From Methanoregula sp. (lineage in GTDB: Archaea; Halobacteriota; Methanomicrobia; Methanomicrobiales; Methanospirillaceae): a stretch of DNA of 64,000 bases. Position numbers and translations under genes: made by a program. Positions 25,354-35,015 of the stretch are shown here, piece after piece; the stretch's first letter is position 1; each line of letters opens with the position of its first letter. The DNA lies in the NCBI RefSeq assembly GCF_028712425.1, contig NZ_JAQTQD010000010.1, positions 28,472-92,471 on the forward strand, read 5' to 3'. The notes under the pieces are model-generated. The model made no database searches, was not told where the DNA came from, and saw nothing but the letters and a program-made list of their open reading frames with translations.

Positions 25354-26121
25354 ATGGCATACAAACCCCAGTATGGGCCCGGCCAGTCTGTACCCGCCGC
25401 TAACAGGCGCAAGCAGATGGACCCCAGCCGCAAGCTCGCAAAGCTTCGTGATGTTTCCGACAAGGACCTCGTCCTCGTCATGGGACACCGTGCACCCGGC
25501 TCTGCATACCCGAGCGCCCACCCGCCGCTCTCCGAGCAGCAGGAGCCCGCCTGCCCGATCCGCAAGATCGTAACCCCCACCGACGGTGCAAAGGCCGGCG
25601 ACCGCGTCCGCTACATCCAGTTCTCCGACTCGATGTACAACGCACCCTGCCAGCCCTACCAGCGGAGCTACCTCGAGGCATACCGCTTCCGCGGCATTGA
25701 CCCGGGTACCCTGTCCGGCCGTCAGATCGTCGAGTGCCGCGAACGCGACCTCGAGAAGTACGCCAAGGAACTTGTCGGAACCGAGCTCTTTGATACCGCA
25801 CTTACCGGCATCCGCGGCTGCACTGTCCACGGACACTCCCTCCGTCTCGACGAGAACGGCATGATGTTCGACATGCTCCAGCGTGCTGTCATCGACAAGA
25901 AGTCCGGCGTTGTCAAGATTGTCAAGGACCAGGTCGGTGTCCCGCTCGACGCCGAAGTCAAGCTCGGCAAGGCAATGGACGCAAAGTGGCTCAAGGCAAA
26001 CACCACCATGTTCCACTCAGTATCCGGCGTTGGCTTCCGGGACGACCCCGAGTACGTTGAGTACATCCAGCGCATCCACTCGCTCAGGACCAAGTACGGC
26101 TTCATGCCCAAGGAGGCATAA
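25354..26121 (+). CDS. mcrG: Methyl-coenzyme M reductase gamma subunit
   Basis: A 255-residue subunit of the Mcr hexamer, contributing to the substrate channel and the F430 pocket. The N-terminus [20 protein letters not shown], the [19 protein letters not shown] stretch and [19 protein letters not shown] are typical of the family. The ribosome binding site GGAGTGATA precedes the ATG. The mcrA start follows its stop after two bases. Confidence 0.97.
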   Translation: MAYKPQYGPGQSVPAANRRKQMDPSRKLAKLRDVSDKDLVLVMGHRAPGSAYPSAHPPLSEQQEPACPIRKIVTPTDGAKAGDRVRYIQFSDSMYNAPCQPYQRSYLEAYRFRGIDPGTLSGRQIVECRERDLEKYAKELVGTELFDTALTGIRGCTVHGHSLRLDENGMMFDMLQRAVIDKKSGVVKIVKDQVGVPLDAEVKLGKAMDAKWLKANTTMFHSVSGVGFRDDPEYVEYIQRIHSLRTKYGFMPKEA

Positions 26122-26123
26122 TT

Positions 26124-27812
26124 ATGGCAAAATCAGCAAAGATTGAGAGGACGCAGAAGCTCTTCCTGAAGGCAATGAAGGAGAAGTTCGCAGAGGACCC
26201 CCAGGCACAGGCAACCGTCTTCAAGCGCGAAGGCCTCAAGCAGTCCCCCAGGAAGATGGAGTTCCTCAAGGCCAGCAAGGCTGTCGAGATGGAACGCGGC
26301 ATCTCCATGTACGACCCGGCCCGCTGCCACTGCGGTGGTATCCCGCTCGGTCAGCGCCAGCTGATGACTTACGAGATCAGCACCACCGGCGTCTTCGTCG
26401 AGGGTGATGACTGCCACTTCGTCAACAACGCTGCCATGCAGCAGATGTGGGACGACATCCGCAGGACCATCATCGTCGGCCTCGACCTTGCCCACGGCAC
26501 CTTACAGAAGCGTCTCGGCAAGGAAGTCACCCCTGAGACTATCAACGAGTACCTCCACGTGCTGAACCACGCAATGCCCGGTGCAGCAGTCGTGCAGGAA
26601 CACATGGTCGAGACCCACCCGGGCCTCGTTGACGACTGCTACGTCAAGGTCTTCACGGGCGACGACGAGATGGCAGACGACCTCGAGCCCCAGTTCGTCT
26701 TAAACGTCGACAAGCTCTTCCCGGCAAAGCAGGCAGCCCAGCTCAAGGCAGCTGTCGGCAAGTCCATGTGGCAGGCTGTCCACATCCCGACCATCGTCTC
26801 CAGGACCTGCGACGGCGGAACCACCTCCCGGTGGTCTGCAATGCAGATCGGTATGTCCTTCATCGGCGCCTACAAGATGTGCGCTGGTGAGGCAGCAGTC
26901 GCTGACCTCGCATTCGCCGCTAAGCACGCCGGTGTCATCCAGATGGCAGACATCCTGCCCGCACGGCGTGCACGTGGCCCGAACGAGCCCGGTGGCATCA
27001 AGTTCGGACACTTCGCCGACATGATCCAGGCCGACCGCAAGTACCCCAACGACCCCGTCAGGTCATCCCTTGAAATCGTCGCTGGTGGCTGCATGCTCTT
27101 CGACCAGATCTGGCTCGGCAGCTACATGTCCGGCGGTGTCGGATTCACCCAGTATGCAACCGCTGCATACACCGACAACATCCTTGACGACTTCACCAGC
27201 TACGGTGTCGACTACGTCAAGAAGAAGCACGGCGCCCTCGGCAAGGTCAAGGCAACTCAGGAGACTGTCAACGACATCGCCTCCGAGGTTACCCTCTACG
27301 GTATGGAACAGTACGAACAGTTCCCGACCACCCTCGAGAGCCACTTCGGCGGCTCACAGCGTGCAACCGTCCTCGCAGCAGCATCCGGTGTCTCAACGGC
27401 ACTCGCAACGGCAAACTCCAACGCCGGTCTCAACGGCTGGTACATGTCCATGCTGATGCACAAGGAAGCCTGGTCACGTCTCGGCTTCTTCGGCTACGAC
27501 CTGCAGGACCAGTGCGGTTCCGCAAACACCCTCTCCGTCAGGCCCGACGAAGGTCTCCTTGGAGAACTCCGTGGACCGAACTACCCGAACTACGCAATGA
27601 ACGTCGGTCACCAGGGCGGATACGCCGGTATTGCCGGTGCCTCCCACATTGCCCGCGGCGATGCCTGGGCACTGTCCCCGCTGATCAAGATCACGTTCTC
27701 CGACCCCTCGCTCAAGTTCGACTTCTCCGAGGTACGCCGCGAGTTCGCAAAGGGTGCAATCCGCGAGTTCATGCCTGCCGGCGAGCGCTCGCTCATCATC
27801 CCCGCGAAGTAA
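26124..27812 (+). CDS. mcrA: Methyl-coenzyme M reductase alpha subunit
   Basis: A 562-residue catalytic subunit. Regions that form the F430 site and carry post-translational modifications are intact: IPLGQRQLM (the nickel-ligand glutamine region), [19 protein letters not shown] (methylated His and Arg region), [10 protein letters not shown] (methyl-Gln region), [19 protein letters not shown] with the active-site tyrosine, and [13 protein letters not shown], which holds the thioglycine and modified Asp/Cys positions. The ribosome binding site AGGAGG is strong. Last gene of mcrBDCGA, followed by a T-run and hairpins. Nothing suggests an alkane-oxidising variant. Confidence 0.98.
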   Translation: MAKSAKIERTQKLFLKAMKEKFAEDPQAQATVFKREGLKQSPRKMEFLKASKAVEMERGISMYDPARCHCGGIPLGQRQLMTYEISTTGVFVEGDDCHFVNNAAMQQMWDDIRRTIIVGLDLAHGTLQKRLGKEVTPETINEYLHVLNHAMPGAAVVQEHMVETHPGLVDDCYVKVFTGDDEMADDLEPQFVLNVDKLFPAKQAAQLKAAVGKSMWQAVHIPTIVSRTCDGGTTSRWSAMQIGMSFIGAYKMCAGEAAVADLAFAAKHAGVIQMADILPARRARGPNEPGGIKFGHFADMIQADRKYPNDPVRSSLEIVAGGCMLFDQIWLGSYMSGGVGFTQYATAAYTDNILDDFTSYGVDYVKKKHGALGKVKATQETVNDIASEVTLYGMEQYEQFPTTLESHFGGSQRATVLAAASGVSTALATANSNAGLNGWYMSMLMHKEAWSRLGFFGYDLQDQCGSANTLSVRPDEGLLGELRGPNYPNYAMNVGHQGGYAGIAGASHIARGDAWALSPLIKITFSDPSLKFDFSEVRREFAKGAIREFMPAGERSLIIPAK

Positions 27813-27833
27813 GCACGGATCCCCACCTACCAA

Positions 27834-27898
27834 ATTTTTTTTTCTTTTTCCGACAGGTCATCAGACCTGGAGGACGAGAAGAAACCGCAGGTTTCTTC
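27834..27898 (+). terminator. mcr operon terminator: T-run and two hairpins
   Basis: A nearly pure T-run (27834-27849) lies just behind mcrA. It is followed by CAGGTC-ATCA-GACCTG (27854-27869) and by a perfect 9-bp stem GAAGAAACC-GCA-GGTTTCTTC (27878-27898). The second stem has the same GAAG...CTTC ends as the hairpins behind mtrH at 36852-36986. Archaeal polymerase stops at T-runs; the hairpins may stabilise the abundant mcr mRNA. Confidence 0.6.
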
Positions 27899-28485
27899 GA
27901 ATTAATATCCCGATTGCAGGTGCGATCACAAACGTAATCCCAGATCCTGATTTCATTTTCACAATCAACAGCTCCTTAACCAGAAGCATGAGAAGAACCT
28001 CAAAGCCTTCTTTTGAATCACGATCATGATCACAAAAAAGTTCCCGGCCGGTTTCAAAAGCACGTTTACCCTGCCCGACCCCCCTTGGCTTCCCATGGAC
28101 GAAAATTGCCGCATTTTCCGACGAAATTTCAACTGGAAATCAAGGTCTTTTTTACCACTTGAAAAAGGGGGGTCGGGCAGGGGAAGAATTTTCGTTCGCG
28201 GAACAGGGGCGATCTTTTTTGCAGTAAATTCCTGGGGAAACACTGGCCCGGGCAGGCTGGTCTGGTCACCAGTCAGGGGCCAATTATAACTCTTTTTACA
28301 AAATTTCAGGAGGATTGACGAGATTCTCCCGGGAACGTAAACTGTGCAATAATCAGAAAAATAGTGAACAGACCGGGATTTTTTTACAATCACGATCACA
28401 AAAAGGATGAATTACCCCAGCCCGACCCCCCTCACGGCCCTGCCGGCAGGTACAATGGTGGAGAGAAAAAAGGATGGGAAGAACC
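27899..28485. repeat. Non-coding region with long inverted and direct repeats
   Basis: No convincing gene lies in this stretch of nearly 600 bp; the open frames have no ribosome binding site and poor composition. CCCTGCCCGACCCCCCTT (28069-28086) is repeated exactly in inverted orientation at 28165-28182, able to form an 18-bp stem with a 78-base loop. A third, partial direct copy (CAGCCCGACCCCCCTC) begins near 28419. GATCACAAAAA also occurs near 28028 and near 28395. This could be a degenerate miniature mobile element or an untranslated RNA. I cannot decide between these. Confidence 0.45.
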
Positions 28486-28968
28486 TTATTTTGTCACTTC
28501 AACCGGGTCGATATTCGCATCGATCAAACAGTCGAACGAGACGGTATTGAGCCAGCCGGCTTTCTCAAACATGTGCATGAAACAGACACCAATCACCGCT
28601 GATCCGGCATGCTTCCCGATCACAGCCTTCACCTGCTCAGCCTTGACCGGAACATTGGGCATCGAAAGCCCGCCCATGATGACAAGCGCTTTTGGCTTCA
28701 GGGCCGGTGCCGGTGCATTTGCCTGCATCCCGACATTATCGACATGGACAAGCTTTTTCGCCTTCGTCTCGTCCACATACGGGACAAAGACCTGCTCCAG
28801 TTCGAGCGAGCGGAGGGCAAACCCGAGCAGCTCGACAAAGGGAGTGCAGGTGCCCGGAACGCCATAGTAGACAATCTGGTCGCCCTTTTTCAGGCCCTTT
28901 GACTCAATAAACTCCTTGAACGGGCGCAGGATGCCCGGGACGCCGTGGAACACTTCTTTTGTCGCCAT
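28486..28968 (-). CDS. DUF2124 family protein
   Basis: A 160-residue soluble protein of an archaeal family I recognise as DUF2124, common in methanogens and of unknown function. It has a Rossmann-like alternation of helices and strands: QIVYYGVPGTCTPFVELLGF looks like a nucleotide- or phosphate-binding first strand and loop, and ALVIMGGLSMPN like a later strand. Cysteines occur in GTCTPF, GVCFMHM and FDCLID. It is divergent from the radical SAM gene at 29074, with about 105 bp between the starts, so the two may share regulation. Confidence 0.7.
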   Translation of the reverse strand: MATKEVFHGVPGILRPFKEFIESKGLKKGDQIVYYGVPGTCTPFVELLGFALRSLELEQVFVPYVDETKAKKLVHVDNVGMQANAPAPALKPKALVIMGGLSMPNVPVKAEQVKAVIGKHAGSAVIGVCFMHMFEKAGWLNTVSFDCLIDANIDPVEVTK

Positions 28969-29073
28969 AGATCAACAATCATGCCGCAAGATGATAAGGA
29001 TTTTTTAATTCCTCAAAAAAGTGTAAGACGGGATAATAACTCTTTTACCCTGCCGGAGGGAACGTTTGGGATA

Positions 29074-30228
29074 ATGAAGAATCCGTTCCACATCATGATC
29101 ATCCCGACGCTGGGTTGCCCGGGTAAGTGCAAATACTGCTGGAGCTCGGAGGAGGGATCACCGGTCATGACCATTGACACGGTCCGGGATATCGTGGAAT
29201 GGCTTAAGGGATTCCGGAAGGACCGGGTGACCTTCACCTTCCACGGGGGGGAGCCGCTCCTTGCCGGGGCAGAGTTTTACCGGCAGGCGCTGCCGATGCT
29301 GGCCGGTGAACTCAGCGAACTTACCCCCGATTTTGCCATGCAGACCAACCTCTGGCGGATGACACCGGAGATTGCCTCTGTCCTTGCGGAATACCATGTC
29401 CCCCTTGGCTCAAGCATCGACGGCCCGGAGGAGATCACGGATTCCCAGAGGGGCGAGGGCTATTACGAGAAATGCATGAAGGGGTACGAGATCGCAAAGG
29501 CAGCTGGATTGCAGGTGCGGTTCATCTGCACGTTCACCAACAAATCAGTGAAGCACAAAGAAGCGATCTTCACGTTCTTCAAGGAGAAGGGCTTTGTCTT
29601 AAAACTCCACCCGGCACTGCCGTCGCTCCGTTCCGAGAACCCGAAGGAATGGGCGCTGGAACCGGAGGAGTATGGAGCACTGCTGGTCTTCCTCCTCGAC
29701 AAGGCGCTCGACAACCTCGGGAAGGTCGAGGTGATGAATATCAACGACCTCTGCCGCTGCGTCTTCACCCGACGGGGATCGGTCTGTACCTACGTTGACT
29801 GCATGGGCAGCACCTTTGCCATTGGCCCGGACGGGAGCATCTACCCCTGCTACCGCTTCGTGGGCATGCCGGAGTGGGTGATGGCCAATGTCCGGGACAG
29901 GCCAACGATGGAGCAGCTGATGCAATCGGAGCCAGGGAAGCGGATGACGGCGTTTTCGGCCTACGTGGACTCCGCCTGCAAAGACTGTTCGCATATCCGG
30001 TACTGCCGGGGAGGATGCCCGTACAATGCCATCGCCCCGTCGGGAGGATCGCTTGAGGGTGTGGACCCGCACTGCACAGCCTACAAGCGGATCTTCGATG
30101 AGCTCAATGACCGGCTGAACGAGGAGATGTATGCGGAATCCCCTGCGGGAATGGATTTTGGGATGCCGGCAGCACACAAAAAACGACCCGGCGTGATGGC
30201 GCTGATGCGGTCGATTGTGGCGAAGTAA
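29074..30228 (+). CDS. Radical SAM / SPASM enzyme, putative peptide-modifying type of methanogens
   Basis: About 384 residues. The SAM cluster motif is CPGKCKYCW, followed by FHGGEPLL. A SPASM-type C-terminal region carries many cysteines: CRCVF, SVCTYVDCMG, YPCYRF, CKDCSHIRYCRGGCPYNA and DPHCTAY, enough for two auxiliary clusters. Such enzymes modify ribosomal peptides or sulfatases; the closest family I remember is the methanogen set with Mhun_1560 as reference. I start at the ATG at 29074 (GGAGGG upstream). An in-frame ATG at 28981 would add 31 AT-rich, unlikely residues. No Cys-rich precursor peptide is evident in the window. Confidence 0.8.
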   Translation: MKNPFHIMIIPTLGCPGKCKYCWSSEEGSPVMTIDTVRDIVEWLKGFRKDRVTFTFHGGEPLLAGAEFYRQALPMLAGELSELTPDFAMQTNLWRMTPEIASVLAEYHVPLGSSIDGPEEITDSQRGEGYYEKCMKGYEIAKAAGLQVRFICTFTNKSVKHKEAIFTFFKEKGFVLKLHPALPSLRSENPKEWALEPEEYGALLVFLLDKALDNLGKVEVMNINDLCRCVFTRRGSVCTYVDCMGSTFAIGPDGSIYPCYRFVGMPEWVMANVRDRPTMEQLMQSEPGKRMTAFSAYVDSACKDCSHIRYCRGGCPYNAIAPSGGSLEGVDPHCTAYKRIFDELNDRLNEEMYAESPAGMDFGMPAAHKKRPGVMALMRSIVAK

Positions 30229-30265
30229 CCGCCAACGGCTCCACGGTTTTTCAAGGGTGGCTGTC

Positions 30266-30868
30266 ATGAAGAAATTCCGGTATGGCAGGACCGAGATCGA
30301 TCACCTGAAAAATCGCGACAGGCACCTTGGGGCTGCCATCGATGAGATCGGGATGATCGAACGGGAGGTGAGACCCGATCTCTTCACCGCGCTGGTTGCA
30401 AGCGTGGCAAGCCAGCAGATCTCGGCAAAGGCAGCGGAGACTGTCTGGCAACGGATGGAAGAGAGACTTAAAACGATCACACCTTCATCCATTGCCGGCG
30501 CCACTCCCGAAGAGATCCAGCAGTGCGGCATGTCGATGAGAAAGGCCGGCTACATCAAGGGAATCGGGGTGGCTGTGACTAATGGCAGCCTCGACCTTGC
30601 CGGGCTCCATGAGCTTTCCGATGACGATGTTATTGCCCGCCTCTCGGCCCTGAACGGTGTAGGGATCTGGACTGCCGAGATGCTCCTCATCTTCTCGATG
30701 GAGCGCCCGGACGTCCTGAGCTGGGGCGATCTCGCGATCCGCAGGGGGATGATACACCTGTACGGAAAGAGTACCATCGACCGTCCAGCGTTCGAACGGT
30801 ACCGGAAGCGGTATTCGCCGTATGGCTCGGTGGCATCGCTGTATTTGTGGGAACTATCGCACCGCTGA
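30266..30868 (+). CDS. DNA glycosylase of the HhH-GPD superfamily (3-methyladenine glycosylase II, AlkA-like)
   Basis: A 200-residue base-excision repair enzyme. The helix-hairpin-helix is LSALNGVGIWTAEMLL and the catalytic aspartate lies in LSWGDLAIRRGM. The preceding helices (VASVASQQISAKAAETVW) are typical of AlkA-like enzymes, which remove alkylated purines. There are no C-terminal iron-sulfur cysteines, which separates it from endonuclease III. The start at 30266 follows GGTGG. It lies 37 bases after the radical SAM gene and may share its transcript. Confidence 0.85.
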   Translation: MKKFRYGRTEIDHLKNRDRHLGAAIDEIGMIEREVRPDLFTALVASVASQQISAKAAETVWQRMEERLKTITPSSIAGATPEEIQQCGMSMRKAGYIKGIGVAVTNGSLDLAGLHELSDDDVIARLSALNGVGIWTAEMLLIFSMERPDVLSWGDLAIRRGMIHLYGKSTIDRPAFERYRKRYSPYGSVASLYLWELSHR

Positions 30869-31185
30869 CCATAAGACGGGGCGGACAGCCATTTCCTGAC
30901 CGATCGGCAATCGTCGCCGGATTCTCCCCGGTCAACACAAACCCTCTTGCTTTGAACGCAACCAGACTTTCCTTAACACAAATTTTCATGATTAAAAAAT
31001 CCGTAAAAGCGTCCAATTTTTAATTCGGGCTTAATATATCCTTCTACGGCGGAATAAATTCGAAACCTTTTAATCAAGATCCTTCCAACGTAAGACTGAC
31101 CACAAAGAGTATTTACTATGTACTCGTTGTGCGTGGCATTGCATTTTGAATACTCTCGTGCATTCGCACGCAGGGAGGAGGCTAA
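30869..31185 (+). promoter_or_regulatory. mtr operon promoter and leader
   Basis: A 317-bp gap with no credible gene. TATA candidates are CTTAATATATCC (31030-31041) and ATTTACTATG near 31111-31120. A 5-bp hairpin, CGTGC-ATTC-GCACG (31157-31170), sits four bases before the strong GGAGG ribosome binding site (31175-31179) of mtrE. A leader of 50-120 bases is likely. Nothing else is supported here. Confidence 0.45.
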
Positions 31186-32085
31186 ATGGAACATATTGTA
31201 TTTGGCATTGGAATTACTGCATTGACAGGAGCTCTTGCCACTGTAGCCGGTGCTGCAGAAGATACTGAATCCAACATCGGGTCCCAGGGTGACCCGAACT
31301 CACAGGTTCAGCTCGCACCGCAGATGGGTTTCCTGCACCGCATCTTCAACAAGGCGGTTGCAGGTGAACCCCCGGCATACGGTCTCTGGTGCTGTCTTGG
31401 CGCCGGATTCGCATGGGCATTCATGGCCATGCAGTTTAACGCGGTTCTTGCTATTGTTCTTGGTTCTGTACTCGCAGTCTTTGTACAGGGCGTCTATGCA
31501 ACCACCGCTTACGTTGGCAGGACCGCGAGCCTGTCCAAGTTCGGGCAGCCGGTCTACGTGGACATCCTCAAGTCCATGACGACGGTTACCATGGCACACG
31601 CATTTATTGCGATCTTTGCAACCGTGACGATCTGCTACCTGATCAACACGGCACTGGGACACCCGTTCCCGCTGCCGCTGCTCGGTCTTATCTGGGGGAT
31701 TGCACTCGGTGCAGCAGGATCTGCAACCGGTAACCCGTACTATGGAAAGGAACGCCAGTACCAGAACCAGAAGTTCGGTGCAGGAGTCCCGATCTCGGCA
31801 TCCGGTAACATCGTCCGCTATGCAGAAGCAGGCGAGAGAAACTCTCTCGACAACGGCTGGTTCACCGCAAAGATCGGTGGTTCCGCGTCCGGTATCTGTT
31901 TCGGCCTGATTGTCTTCCTCGAACTCTGGCGTACCATTCTCTTTGAACAGATTGCCGCCGGGTGGGGTGCAATCGTCGTCGGTGTCCTCATCATCCTCGT
32001 CTTCACGGTCATAGACCGCTACATCGAGGTCTGGGCACGGAAGAACTACGGACCCTACACCGAAGCAAAGGAGGCATCCTCATGA
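31186..32085 (+). CDS. mtrE: Tetrahydromethanopterin S-methyltransferase subunit E
   Basis: A 299-residue membrane subunit of the Mtr complex, which moves the methyl group from methyl-tetrahydromethanopterin to coenzyme M and pumps sodium ions. About six transmembrane helices are visible. The N-terminal helix (HIVFGIGITALTGALATVAG), NIGSQGDPNSQVQLAPQMG and the GNPYYGKERQYQNQKFGAGV loop are characteristic. First gene of the mtr operon with a strong ribosome binding site; mtrD overlaps it by four bases. Confidence 0.96.
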   Translation: MEHIVFGIGITALTGALATVAGAAEDTESNIGSQGDPNSQVQLAPQMGFLHRIFNKAVAGEPPAYGLWCCLGAGFAWAFMAMQFNAVLAIVLGSVLAVFVQGVYATTAYVGRTASLSKFGQPVYVDILKSMTTVTMAHAFIAIFATVTICYLINTALGHPFPLPLLGLIWGIALGAAGSATGNPYYGKERQYQNQKFGAGVPISASGNIVRYAEAGERNSLDNGWFTAKIGGSASGICFGLIVFLELWRTILFEQIAAGWGAIVVGVLIILVFTVIDRYIEVWARKNYGPYTEAKEASS

Positions 32086-32918
32086 GCGCAGTTGCAGCAA
32101 AGCCCGCAGCGGGCGGCGCAATCAACTGGACTGCAATGGCAGTCGGCGTCGTGATGTTCCTCATCCTCATGGGGATCTGCTATTACTTCTACCCGACCGG
32201 ACTCATGCCGCTGCTTCTTATCGTAGTCGGCGGTGTCATGATCGGTTTCGGTGTCCACTTCGTCCCGGTCGGCGGTGCACCCGCTGCAATGGGACAGGCT
32301 CCCGGTATTGCGACCGGTGTCGCGATGCTTGCAGCCGGTGGCGGTCTCGCCGGTCTCTTCGGCGGTGCATGGGCAGCAGCAGCAGGGCAGGACGCCCTCG
32401 TTGTCGTCATCACCGGCGGTATTGGCGGCGGCCTGATGATGGCCATCACCTGTATGATGGTGAACTTCGTCTACGTCTTCGGCATGGGTATCCCGGCAGC
32501 ATCTGGTAAGGTCGCAAACGACCCCATTACTGGTGACAGCCAGGCAGAATTCAAGTCCCAGGGTACCGAAGGACACGGCCTTCCGTTCGTCTCGTTCGTC
32601 GGCGGTGTCATCGGCGGTCTCTTCGCAGGTGCAGGCGGTACGCTCATCTACCTTGAACTTCTCGAAGTCTACAAGGCAGCGCTCCCCGGCGTCATGCAGA
32701 TCACCGCAGCACAGGTACTCCCGATTGCCATTTCCGCAGCAGGTATGTTCGCCGTGGGCATGTTCCTCGTGAACGCAGTGCTTACCGCGTACAACATTAC
32801 GGGAACCATCGAAGGACCCCACGACCCGAAGTTCAAGCGCTGGCCCCGGTCAGTCGTTGCATCCGCAGTTGCATCTGCACTCTGCGGCCTTGTGGCGATC
32901 CTGATCGTTGCACTCTGA
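32082..32918 (+). CDS. mtrD: Tetrahydromethanopterin S-methyltransferase subunit D
   Basis: A 278-residue membrane subunit of Mtr with about six hydrophobic helices, many glycine-rich (GGGLAGLFGGAWAA, GGIGGGLMMAITCMM). The loop DPITGDSQAEFKSQGTEGHG is a family feature. MtrC, D and E are thought to form the sodium-conducting part of the complex. I use the ATG at 32082, which overlaps the mtrE stop as ATGA. mtrC begins 11 bases after the stop. Confidence 0.95.
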   Translation: MSAVAAKPAAGGAINWTAMAVGVVMFLILMGICYYFYPTGLMPLLLIVVGGVMIGFGVHFVPVGGAPAAMGQAPGIATGVAMLAAGGGLAGLFGGAWAAAAGQDALVVVITGGIGGGLMMAITCMMVNFVYVFGMGIPAASGKVANDPITGDSQAEFKSQGTEGHGLPFVSFVGGVIGGLFAGAGGTLIYLELLEVYKAALPGVMQITAAQVLPIAISAAGMFAVGMFLVNAVLTAYNITGTIEGPHDPKFKRWPRSVVASAVASALCGLVAILIVAL

Positions 32919-32928
32919 GGTGTTGAAG

Positions 32929-33777
32929 ATGACAGTAAAAGTTGAAGTAATTGAAGGCGGCATCCCGCACAATAAGATTATGATTGCGGGTATTGTCAGC
33001 ACACTCGTCTGTCTCTACCTGACCTACCTCAATGTGCTCACCTCCACCGAGATGTTCTCATTCTTCGGCGGCCTTGCGGTGATCGCGGCATTGATCTGGG
33101 GAAGCCACACCATCAAGGTACTGTGCAGTTACGGTATCGGTACCGGTGTGCCCTCGGCAGGTATGATCGCATTCGGCTCGGGAGTTATCGCCATGCTGCT
33201 TGCTACCAAGTTCGGCTTCTATGCGCCGATCGTGGCAGCAGTCCTTGCAGCCGTTATCGGTTTCATCCTCGGGTATGTTTCCAACAACATCCTGAACATG
33301 AAGATCCCGGCCATGGTCCAGTCACTGACCGAGATGGCAGTTGTCGGTGCACTGACCCTTATGGGTTTTGCAGCACTCATCACCGGCGGGTTCACCTTTG
33401 CAGGCCTGACAACAGGACACGTAACCGTCATGGGTATGACCCTGTTGACCCACGAACAGTCATTCCTCGGGGGATGCCTGATTGCGGTCGCATTCCTGCT
33501 CGGGGCAATTGCAATCCAGCACCCGTTCAACGCGTGCCTCGGACCCGGCTGGCAGCAGGACCGCATGCTCATGCTCACCGCAGAGTGCGGGTTCCTCTCC
33601 ATGATCGCAGCAGCCATCATGTCCTTTGCCTTAATCAGCACGGGATCGGCAATCATCTCGCTGCTCATCGCGATCATCGGCTGGGTATACACCTACAAGG
33701 AATACATGGTGCTCTCGAAGCGCGATGCAGCAGCATGGCTCGATGCAAAACCGATTCCTGAAGTGGAGGGACACTAA
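32929..33777 (+). CDS. mtrC: Tetrahydromethanopterin S-methyltransferase subunit C
   Basis: A 282-residue integral membrane subunit with seven or eight hydrophobic helices. The family features are GIVSTLVCLYLTYLNVLTST near the start, SYGIGTGVPSAGMIAFGSG, and the loop HPFNACLGPGWQQDRMLMLT. The ATG at 32929 is preceded by GAGGTGTTGA; an upstream in-frame ATG at 32908 would lie inside mtrD. Acts with MtrD and MtrE in sodium translocation. Confidence 0.95.
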   Translation: MTVKVEVIEGGIPHNKIMIAGIVSTLVCLYLTYLNVLTSTEMFSFFGGLAVIAALIWGSHTIKVLCSYGIGTGVPSAGMIAFGSGVIAMLLATKFGFYAPIVAAVLAAVIGFILGYVSNNILNMKIPAMVQSLTEMAVVGALTLMGFAALITGGFTFAGLTTGHVTVMGMTLLTHEQSFLGGCLIAVAFLLGAIAIQHPFNACLGPGWQQDRMLMLTAECGFLSMIAAAIMSFALISTGSAIISLLIAIIGWVYTYKEYMVLSKRDAAAWLDAKPIPEVEGH

Positions 33778-33778
33778 C

Positions 33779-34072
33779 ATGGGATACGTAATTGTACTCC
33801 CGGAATTCGGCCTTGTTGCCGACCCCGTAATCGGTGTCGTGACCTCGGCAGGAGAATCACTCGCACCGGTCATTGAGAAGGTCGCAGTCCTTGAAGCAAC
33901 CAGTGACGACCTCGTCAACATGCTCTCAGGAGAAGGCAACCTCCTGGCCTCGTTCCCGAATAGGGAGAGCGGCCTTGCAATCGGCGGTACTATCACTTCG
34001 TTCTGGTATGGTCTTGCAGTCGGATTACTCATTGCAGGAATCATCGCATTCCAGATGATCAAGGTGGTCTAA
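33779..34072 (+). CDS. mtrB: Tetrahydromethanopterin S-methyltransferase subunit B
   Basis: A 97-residue subunit with a short cytoplasmic domain ([20 protein letters not shown]) and one C-terminal transmembrane helix ending QMIKVV. MtrB is one of the single-helix subunits that surround the membrane core. The ATG at 33779 follows GGAGGG and lies one base after the mtrC stop. The length is slightly below the usual 100-108 residues. Confidence 0.93.
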   Translation: MGYVIVLPEFGLVADPVIGVVTSAGESLAPVIEKVAVLEATSDDLVNMLSGEGNLLASFPNRESGLAIGGTITSFWYGLAVGLLIAGIIAFQMIKVV

Positions 34073-34073
34073 C

Positions 34074-34796
34074 ATGGCAGACAAGAAATCACCAGCAAGT
34101 GGCTGGCCACTCATCAAGGGTGACTTCCACTCAGGAGACGCAAACAGCCCGGTGGCTGTCGTCACCATGGGTTCACACCTTGACGAACAGGGTATCTGCG
34201 ATGCCGGCGCGGCACTCTGCGGATCCTGTAAGACTGAAAACCTCGGTCTCGAAAAGGTCATCGCCAACGTTATCGCCAACCCCAATATCAGGTTCGTCCT
34301 CTTCGTCGGTACTGAAGTCAAGGGTCACCTCTCCGGCCAGACCTTCGCTGCACTCCACAAGAACGGGGTCAAGGAAGGTAGGGTCGTCGGCGCTGAAGGT
34401 GCTATTCCCTTCATCGAGAACCTCACTGACGTCAACATCAAGCGCTTCCAGGAACAGGTTGAGATCGTCAACATCATGGAAAGCGAAGATCTCGGCGCTA
34501 TCAAGGCCAAGATCAACGAACTCAAGGCTAAAGACCCGGGTGCGTTCGCTGCCGATGCAATGGTCGTCGAAGTCAAGGAAGCTGCCGGTGGGGCCGAAGA
34601 AGCTGGCGGGGAAGCCCGTCCGCTCTCTGGCGAGATGGCACTGATCACTGCCCGCATGAAAGTCATCGAGAAGATGGTGACGGATATCGGATACCGGGAC
34701 AAGTTTGCCGCCGGGGTCTATGCAGGTAAGATCGAAGGCCTGATGATCGGTCTGATCGTCTCGTTTGCCCTGGTCGGATTACTCATGCTGGGGTGA
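34074..34796 (+). CDS. mtrA: Tetrahydromethanopterin S-methyltransferase subunit A (membrane-anchored copy)
   Basis: A 240-residue corrinoid-binding subunit. Its soluble domain carries the methyl group on a cobamide; the axial histidine lies in [14 protein letters not shown]. The domain ends near residue 175 and is joined by a Gly/Ala/Glu linker to a C-terminal transmembrane helix ([18 protein letters not shown]). The first 170 residues are nearly identical to the MtrA part of the gene at 35016. Over 34079-34482 the DNA differs from 35021-35424 at one base only (34386). One base separates it from mtrB. Confidence 0.95.
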   Translation: MADKKSPASGWPLIKGDFHSGDANSPVAVVTMGSHLDEQGICDAGAALCGSCKTENLGLEKVIANVIANPNIRFVLFVGTEVKGHLSGQTFAALHKNGVKEGRVVGAEGAIPFIENLTDVNIKRFQEQVEIVNIMESEDLGAIKAKINELKAKDPGAFAADAMVVEVKEAAGGAEEAGGEARPLSGEMALITARMKVIEKMVTDIGYRDKFAAGVYAGKIEGLMIGLIVSFALVGLLMLG

Positions 34797-34801
34797 AAAA
34801 G

Positions 34802-35005
34802 ATGGCAGAAGAAGCAAAATCAACCGGACCGGTCAGGATGGTGGCGATCGAGAACATGGTGGAGAACATCCGCTACAAGTCGCAGATCCTCGCCAGGACC
34901 AACAAGATTGACTCGGCAGTCACCGCAAGCGGTTTAGTCGGGTTCACGGCAGGGTTACTCCTTGCATTGATCCTGATCGTGCTGCCTGTAGTACTGGTGG
35001 GATGA
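34802..35005 (+). CDS. mtrF: Tetrahydromethanopterin S-methyltransferase subunit F
   Basis: A 67-residue single-helix subunit of Mtr. The N-terminal part ([20 protein letters not shown]) and the C-terminal transmembrane helix ([20 protein letters not shown]) match the family. In several methanogens MtrF resembles the C-terminal anchor of MtrA, and here the segment [18 protein letters not shown] has a counterpart before the MtrA helix. The ATG at 34802 follows GGGGTGA. A GTG at 34793 is also in frame. Confidence 0.9.
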   Translation: MAEEAKSTGPVRMVAIENMVENIRYKSQILARTNKIDSAVTASGLVGFTAGLLLALILIVLPVVLVG

Positions 35006-35015
35006 GGTGAACAAG

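Noticed and set aside
27965..28399. Open frame of 144 codons on the minus strand
   Set aside because: It is built from the inverted repeats and T-runs, has no ribosome binding site and no protein-like composition.
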